Assembly: GCA_017303805.1 (NCBI GenBank)
Contig: JAFLBQ010000006.1
Coordinates: 310,001 to 374,000, forward strand
DNA: 64,000 nucleotides
Reading direction: 5' to 3'
Source: Cytophagales bacterium
Lineage (GTDB): Bacteria; Bacteroidota; Bacteroidia; Cytophagales; Cyclobacteriaceae
Program-made: the position numbers and the translations under genes
Notes under the pieces: model-generated
Told to the model about the DNA's origin: nothing
Seen by the model: the letters and a program-made list of their open reading frames with translations, nothing else
Databases searched by the model: none
Shown: positions 60,225-64,000 of the stretch, in pieces
How the letters are laid out: every line of letters starts with the position of its first letter
How positions within the stretch are numbered: the stretch's first letter is position 1

Positions 60225-60701
60225 ATGTGGGAAGAAATCTTAAAAGCGCTTTCGGTTTATTTTTCGGCTATGATCAAGTTCATATTTGGCCCGATAGGAG
60301 GGAAAGCTGCCGGATTACATTTAATAACTACCATGGTTGTTACCGTAGCCGGCATGATGACGATGGTAGTAGCCTTTACTTATTTTGGAGACTTTATACG
60401 CAAGCGCATTTTGAGCAGGTTTACAAAGCCACGGCCCGATGCGCCTGCCACCACATCAAAGAAAAATTTCTTTAAGCGTTTTGGTCTGGCCGGAGTGGCC
60501 TTTTTAACACCTATTATTTTAACGCCAATAGGGGGTACATTACTGGCCGTGGGCCTAAATCAAAAGCGAGAGAAGATCTTATTGTATATGCTGATTAGTG
60601 CAATCGGGTGGTCTGTGATTTTGACTTTCGCTATTTATTTTGGTTACGATGCCGTAATGGAGTGGGTGCATCGGGTGCAACCCGAAAAAATTCTGGAGTA
60701 G
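60225..60701 (+). CDS. Small integral membrane protein (COG2426-like)
   Basis: 158 residues with about three to four membrane segments: about 30-54, 88-112 and 119-141. GVAFLTPIILTPIGGTLLAVGL has the re-entrant look of small multidrug export-like (COG2426) proteins. The function is not known. It follows upp by 36 bases and is probably cotranscribed with it. Confidence 0.65.
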   Translation: MWEEILKALSVYFSAMIKFIFGPIGGKAAGLHLITTMVVTVAGMMTMVVAFTYFGDFIRKRILSRFTKPRPDAPATTSKKNFFKRFGLAGVAFLTPIILTPIGGTLLAVGLNQKREKILLYMLISAIGWSVILTFAIYFGYDAVMEWVHRVQPEKILE

Positions 60702-60720
60702 CCACCAGCCATAGTGAGAT

Positions 60721-60870
60721 GATTGGTGCGAAGGGGTAGGAATAAAACGGAGGAATCTCCACAATTTGATGACCTGCTAGGGCAGGAACCGTTGTTTACG
60801 CGACCCGTACGCTAGGTGGTGAGAGAGGCGCACCGCGCTAGGGATAACTGGCGAGGCCGTCTACTCGATT
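60721..60870 (+). mobile_element. Possible 3' remnant of a group II intron
   Basis: The stretch 60802-60828 (GACCCGTACGCTAGGTGGTG, then AGAGAGG) and the CTACTCGATT at 60861-60870 resemble the tail that follows reverse-transcriptase genes in bacterial group II introns. No reverse-transcriptase gene is present, so only the end would remain. The right edge is followed by GTGCCGGTTAG (60879-60889), similar to the GCCGGCTGTTAG at the edge of the attC-like repeat at 62306-62317, so the element may sit inside such a site. Based on remembered sequence, not on a search. Confidence 0.45.
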
Positions 60871-60885
60871 GGCGTTTCGTGCCGG

Positions 60886-61230
60886 TTAGTCTAAGTCTAA
60901 AACTATTTTCAAATTCTCTCTGATCTTGTCGGTTGTGTCGCTGTCAACCTCTCCAATTTTTTTCACGAGTCGTTTGTTGTCGATCGCTCGTAATTGGTCA
61001 ATCATAACATCGCAGTCCTCTTTGAGTCCAAATTTTGACTTTTTTAGATGAACCCTTAAAATTTCTGCGCCCGGTTTAACATTTGTCGTTATTGGGCAAA
61101 TGATAGTCGATGGGTGTTCTTTATTAAGCAAATCCGTTTGAACAATAATAACAGGTCGGATTTTTCCGGTTTCAGTCCCCATTCTTGGATTTAAGTCAGC
61201 TGTCCAAATTTCAAATTGCTTAATCTTCAT
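60886..61230 (-). CDS. PemK/MazF-type toxin
   Basis: 114 residues, a likely ribosome-independent mRNA endonuclease. FEIWTADLNPRMGTETGKIRPVIIVQ at the start and TIICPITTNV in the middle are the family blocks, with the KIRPVII Arg as a candidate catalytic residue. It overlaps the end of its antitoxin gene by 11 bases. It is the first of the AT-rich minus-strand genes in the cassette-like region. Confidence 0.9.
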   Translation of the reverse strand: MKIKQFEIWTADLNPRMGTETGKIRPVIIVQTDLLNKEHPSTIICPITTNVKPGAEILRVHLKKSKFGLKEDCDVMIDQLRAIDNKRLVKKIGEVDSDTTDKIRENLKIVLDLD

Positions 61231-61450
61231 CGTTCAGCTTTTCAAACTCAGCCAAAACTTCTATTGAGTCCTTGGCAACGATTTTTGATTCCTTACTCAG
61301 CTGTTTGGAAAGGAGTCTACGTCTATGAAGTCGATTATAAAATTCGATAGCTTCGTTGATATACCTGTTCCGGTTCTTTTTTACTTTGGTCACGATTTTC
61401 TCAGTCTCCTGGAAAATGTCGTCCTCAAGCTTCAATGATAAATTTTTCAT
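61220..61450 (-). CDS. RHH/CopG-like antitoxin
   Basis: 76 residues from ATG 61450 (a TTG six codons upstream is less likely, as it overlaps the operator). MKNLSLKLEDDIFQETEKIV then NRYINEAIEFYNRLHRR fits a ribbon-helix-helix DNA-binding start; the acidic tail (EVLAEFEKLNDED) should bind the toxin. It comes first in the operon, as usual, and should repress it at the palindromes just upstream. Confidence 0.85.
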   Translation of the reverse strand: MKNLSLKLEDDIFQETEKIVTKVKKNRNRYINEAIEFYNRLHRRRLLSKQLSKESKIVAKDSIEVLAEFEKLNDED

Positions 61451-61457
61451 AGTATAA

Positions 61458-61497
61458 CCTTTGTCCAAAGGTATATACTTTTAATATATACTCCAAA
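61458..61497 (-). promoter_or_regulatory. Promoter and operator palindromes of the PemK/MazF-type module
   Basis: On the minus strand TTTG (61497-61494), a 20-nt spacer and TACCTTTG (61473-61466) match the Bacteroidota consensus. Two palindromes lie over it: CCTTTG-TC-CAAAGG (61458-61471) and GTATATA-N7-TATATAC (61471-61491). This is the arrangement expected for autorepression by the RHH antitoxin. Confidence 0.6.
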
Positions 61498-61524
61498 TTT
61501 GTCGGAGCTGTCCACCGGCATGAA

Positions 61525-61657
61525 CGCTAACGACCCGCGCTTATGATGGCTGCGGTTTTCTGTGCCGCGCCTTCTCCCACGTGACCAAACGAAATTAAGA
61601 AACAAAAACTATAACGCAACACCGAGCCCCCGCAATGAAGTATGCACAGTGTTGTGC
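61525..61657 (-). repeat. attC-like site 1
   Basis: In minus-strand orientation it begins GTGCACAAC and ends CGTTAGCG. The AAC (61529-61531) and GTT (61651-61653) cores are 122 nt apart on the plus strand. CCCACG lies at 61576-61581, 47 nt after the AAC. The arms are only weakly complementary (TGCGG matches TGCGG in the two arms). Confidence 0.5.
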
Positions 61658-61667
61658 ACAGTTTGCA

Positions 61668-62153
61668 TTACTCTACTCTAAAATAGTAAGTCGGTCGTTT
61701 TTTCTTTGTCCCGATATTCGATTCTCTTTTCTTCATTAGTTGCCAGTCTTTGTCCAGTAGGTAAAGTCGGTTTCTTCTGATTGCAAGTCTGTTTGTGAGT
61801 CCATTGTCACTACGCGGTAATTGTCTGCCGCTACTTAGTAAATAACTTAAGAATTCTGTGTTGTTAATTTTATTAGATTTCTCGTCAGCTGATAAAACTA
61901 ATGAGTCAGGCATATTTTCTCTGACCAATGTGTCATAGATACTTTTGAAATTTAAATAAAGTATTTCGTTTGAAACGGTCCAATGTCCAACTGCCCAAGA
62001 ACTTGCCAGGTCAAAATGCCAATTATGCTTGAATGTCGAGTCGGCATTCAATTCTAAACTGCAACCATAATATGTATTGTATTTCCCTGTCAGTCGTTGA
62101 CCAGAAACTGAAATGTAAATTGTAGTCAGAAATAATATTGTAATTAATTTCAT
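61668..62153 (-). CDS. Exported protein of unknown function (cassette gene)
   Basis: 161 residues. Signal peptide MKLITILFLTTIYISVSGQ, then a beta-rich domain (GKYNTYYGCSLELNADSTFKHNW, VGHWTVSNEILYLNF) typical of small lipocalin-like Bacteroidota proteins. No catalytic site seen. AT-rich compared with the genes on the left. It is flanked by attC-like repeats on both sides, with the ATG about 30 nt after the end of site 2. Confidence 0.7.
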   Translation of the reverse strand: MKLITILFLTTIYISVSGQRLTGKYNTYYGCSLELNADSTFKHNWHFDLASSWAVGHWTVSNEILYLNFKSIYDTLVRENMPDSLVLSADEKSNKINNTEFLSYLLSSGRQLPRSDNGLTNRLAIRRNRLYLLDKDWQLMKKRESNIGTKKKRPTYYFRVE

Positions 62154-62178
62154 CGGTTATCTCGTCCGAGCAAATTGT

Positions 62179-62309
62179 GCACAACGTTTGTGTTTGCGAT
62201 GTGGCCGGCTTCTGAAGCCGCGTGTTGTCCCACGAAACCAAACGTTGGTTTATAAAAATACTCAAAATCTAACTGGTCGCCCGGCCATAGCGCAAACATG
62301 TTGTTGCCG
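62179..62309 (-). repeat. attC-like site 2
   Basis: Left arm ACAACGTTTGTGTTTGCGAT (62181-62200) and right arm AGCGCAAACATGTTGTTGCC (62289-62308) are largely complementary, extended by GGCCGG/CCGGCC. CCCACG is at 62229-62234, 46 nt after the AAC (62183-62185). In minus orientation it ends CGTTGTGC. Confidence 0.55.
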
Positions 62310-62313
62310 GCTG

Positions 62314-63171
62314 TTAGTTTTCACACCTATACTTTATTTCCCAAATCTTGTAATGCCCTTGTTCATATTTTAACACAAGCTCACTTATCAGGTTGTCATT
62401 TGGAAATTTATATACAGGAAATGTTCCTGTCCCCGTTACAACTCTCAAATTGAGGTCATTTACTAAGTCCTTTTTCCTAACTAATGTTACAAGTCCATAG
62501 TCATCATTAATTATAAAGTCCATTACACTAGACCTTTCCAAATAGATGTCCTTATAAAATGAATTTTTCCATGTTATTACCTTGTCACAATAATATATCT
62601 CAAGTCCAGGTGATAATATGTCAGCAATTTTTGATTTGTTCCTTGTCTTGATGATTGCCAGCAAGTCCTCTATTGTCGGGTGATTGTAATCTTTTTGTTC
62701 ATAATTGTCCCAAATGCGTAGACTTTCAATTTTATTGTCAATTAGGAGGATTGAAATATTTAGTTTTTCATACATCCACGTAATGGCAGGTCTTTCATTA
62801 AAGTCTTGAGTCAGAATTTTCTCTGGTTTTCCAAACTGTGATTCAAGTTTCTTGTCACTGTCCCCAAGATTAATTCCGTAGAATAATCGGTCTACTTTTT
62901 TGCCACTTAATTGAATGGCATAAATCGGGTTCCCTTGAGTCGCCAAATATTGAAATCCTACGTAGGATGAGCTGTCCCGAGAAACATAATAGAATTCAAC
63001 GAAGGTGCTGTCTTCTAGTTCTTGAGTTGAGTTTGGTTGTCCGAGTTCGTTAATTATAACACTTTTGTATTGTCCAAGTCGAAAACCAAATAACTCGTCC
63101 GGCAAATTTGTCCTTTGTCCGTAACAAAAATTAAGTCCGAGTGTCAATATTATTAGAAGTCTCAATCTCAT
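62314..63171 (-). CDS. Exported protein of unknown function (cassette gene)
   Basis: 285 residues with a signal peptide (MRLRLLIILTLGLNFCYGQ). The two halves look similar in style: FRLGQYKSVIINELGQPNS with a later GINLGDSDKKLESQFGKPEK suggests a repeated small domain with GxP turns. The rest is charged and AT-coded. No family recognised. Flanked by attC-like repeats 2 and 3. Confidence 0.65.
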   Translation of the reverse strand: MRLRLLIILTLGLNFCYGQRTNLPDELFGFRLGQYKSVIINELGQPNSTQELEDSTFVEFYYVSRDSSSYVGFQYLATQGNPIYAIQLSGKKVDRLFYGINLGDSDKKLESQFGKPEKILTQDFNERPAITWMYEKLNISILLIDNKIESLRIWDNYEQKDYNHPTIEDLLAIIKTRNKSKIADILSPGLEIYYCDKVITWKNSFYKDIYLERSSVMDFIINDDYGLVTLVRKKDLVNDLNLRVVTGTGTFPVYKFPNDNLISELVLKYEQGHYKIWEIKYRCEN

Positions 63172-63184
63172 TAAAACTAATTGC

Positions 63185-63310
63185 CCCTAACGTTTGTACA
63201 TATGACGTGCAGGGTTTTTGAAACATGTCACTGCCCCACGTTGATATACTAAATTATTACACGTAAATGGCAACACTAAACCCCTGCATGGCATATGTAT
63301 TTTGTTGCGC
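63185..63310 (-). repeat. attC-like site 3
   Basis: The best of the three. CTAACGTTTGTACATATGAC (63187-63206), followed by GTGCAGGG, pairs with CCCCTGCATGGCATATGTAT (63281-63300). CCCACG is at 63235-63240, 46 nt after the AAC (63189-63191). In minus orientation it ends CGTTAGGGGC, close to the integron core GTTRRRY. Confidence 0.6.
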
Positions 63311-63419
63311 GCTGGGCGTCAGTAATAAATGATTGTTCTCGGAGGATTTATATGTTACCATGTACCTTTTGGGGTAACTATTAAGAGTCTGATTGGCATA
63401 AACAAATTTGAACTCATGA

Positions 63420-64000
63420 CTACTCCATCAAAAGCTTTCTTATCTTAAAGTTTAGCCTGTCTGCCACAATTAGATGATTTCCCTGAATAGTTACGCTGTA
63501 AGGTAAATTGAATCTTGCAACTGATTCGTCCCCATCTGCAAATCCTGGTAGTCCATTACCAGCAAGCGTGGTTACCATATTGAAATTGCTAATTTTTCTT
63601 ATTCTATGACGTCCATCTGCAATATATAGATTTGACTCATTGTCTAATGAAATACCATATACTTGATTGAAAAGTGCTATTGAAACTTCACCATCCTGAA
63701 AGCCAGCCGTTGTACCAGAAATAGTGGTTACTTGCCCTGCGGAGTTGACCTTTCGGATTTTAAATCCAGCAAACTCGGTTACATACAAATTGTCTAATTT
63801 GTCTATAGCAACACCCCATGGCCCATTGATTTGGGCAGAGGTACCCGTTCCATCAATTGATGCAGCCGTTCCATCACCAATAAAAGTTGAAACGATGCCT
63901 CCTGAACTAATTCTCCTGATTCGATTATTGTCTCGATCCATAACAATTAAGTCACCCTTTGAACTAAATGCCATTCCTGTTGGGTTGTTAAATCGCGCAT
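63420..64000 (-). CDS. NHL-repeat protein, partial at the window edge
   Basis: At least 193 residues; the frame is still open at position 64000, so the N-terminus is missing. Several NHL beta-propeller blades are visible (NNPTGMAFSSKGDLIVMDRDNNRIR; GPWGVAIDKLDNLYVTEFAGFKIRK; YGISLDNESNLYIADGRHRIRK). Such propellers bind proteins or glycans outside the cell. It lies 110 bases beyond the attC-like site 3, on the same strand as the cassettes; whether it belongs to the array is not sure. Confidence 0.8.
   Translation of the reverse strand, partial: ARFNNPTGMAFSSKGDLIVMDRDNNRIRRISSGGIVSTFIGDGTAASIDGTGTSAQINGPWGVAIDKLDNLYVTEFAGFKIRKVNSAGQVTTISGTTAGFQDGEVSIALFNQVYGISLDNESNLYIADGRHRIRKISNFNMVTTLAGNGLPGFADGDESVARFNLPYSVTIQGNHLIVADRLNFKIRKLLME

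Larger units (their letters stand above)
60871..63310 (-). mobile_element. Integron-like cassette array without a visible integrase
   Basis: Three attC-like sites of about 125-135 bp separate short, AT-rich, same-strand genes: the PemK/MazF-type module, two exported proteins and, at the edge, an NHL-repeat protein. No tyrosine recombinase of the IntI type is in the window. The toxin-antitoxin module is typical cargo of such arrays. Confidence 0.5.

Noticed and set aside
60721-60885. Short protein-coding gene in the intron-like stretch
   Set aside because: A frame reading TRTLGGERGAPRAR is open but has no start and matches the RNA-tail pattern better than a protein.

Overview
The window reads as chromosome of a Bacteroidota bacterium, most likely order Cytophagales. 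The evidence is: promoter elements of the TTTG / TAnnTTTG type in front of several genes; a bacillithiol-type BshA; many proteins with a signal peptide ending in AQ or GQ; Bacteroidota-style MutL, GH3/beta-lactamase fusion and DUF4139 proteins; and start regions that are AT-rich rather than Shine-Dalgarno rich. No tRNA, rRNA or CRISPR array was seen.

Layout. 0-13.4 kb: a DUF433/DUF5615 toxin-antitoxin pair whose toxin is frameshifted, a VWA protein, bshA with a GH3-like/beta-lactamase fusion, a mutL-rhomboid-rhomboid cluster, two secreted proteins and rlmN. 13.5-21.4 kb: a broken lipoprotein gene carrying a run of ten C, an outer-membrane barrel, a likely D-glutamate pathway pair (dgcN-dgcA), a redoxin and a heme/copper monooxygenase-like protein, and two genes of an iron/cobalamin-type ABC importer. 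21.5-36.2 kb: a long ribosomal protein/secY/map/infA/rpoA operon, starting at rplC (rpsJ is not here), with a second promoter before rpsH and a strong terminator after rplQ. 36.3-48.6 kb: carA, eno, a DivIC-like protein, a secreted dipeptidase, an Ldh_2 dehydrogenase, a DUF4139 protein, a Ppx/GppA phosphatase, an acyl-CoA carboxylase beta subunit and a MazG-like protein. 48.6-59.5 kb: a long minus-strand run (comB, TPR protein, gcvT, large membrane TPR protein, gatC, plsC, secreted Xaa-Pro peptidase, thioesterase, MATE exporter, M42-type peptidase). 59.5-60.7 kb: upp and a small membrane protein.

From about 60.7 kb to the right edge the character changes. Short AT-rich genes, all on the minus strand, are separated by long imperfect inverted repeats of about 125-135 bp. 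Each repeat carries CCCACG 46-47 nt after an AAC core. They resemble integron attC sites, and the genes between them (a PemK/MazF-type toxin-antitoxin pair, two secreted proteins of unknown function, and possibly the edge-truncated NHL-repeat protein) look like cassettes without an integrase in view. A stretch at 60.72-60.87 kb resembles the 3' tail of a group II intron, in the opposite orientation to the cassettes. This right-hand region and the poly-C pseudogene are the parts most worth a second look.

The core of the window is housekeeping: translation, secretion, initiation and transcription subunits in one operon. The accessory genes sit in the intergenic islands around it.
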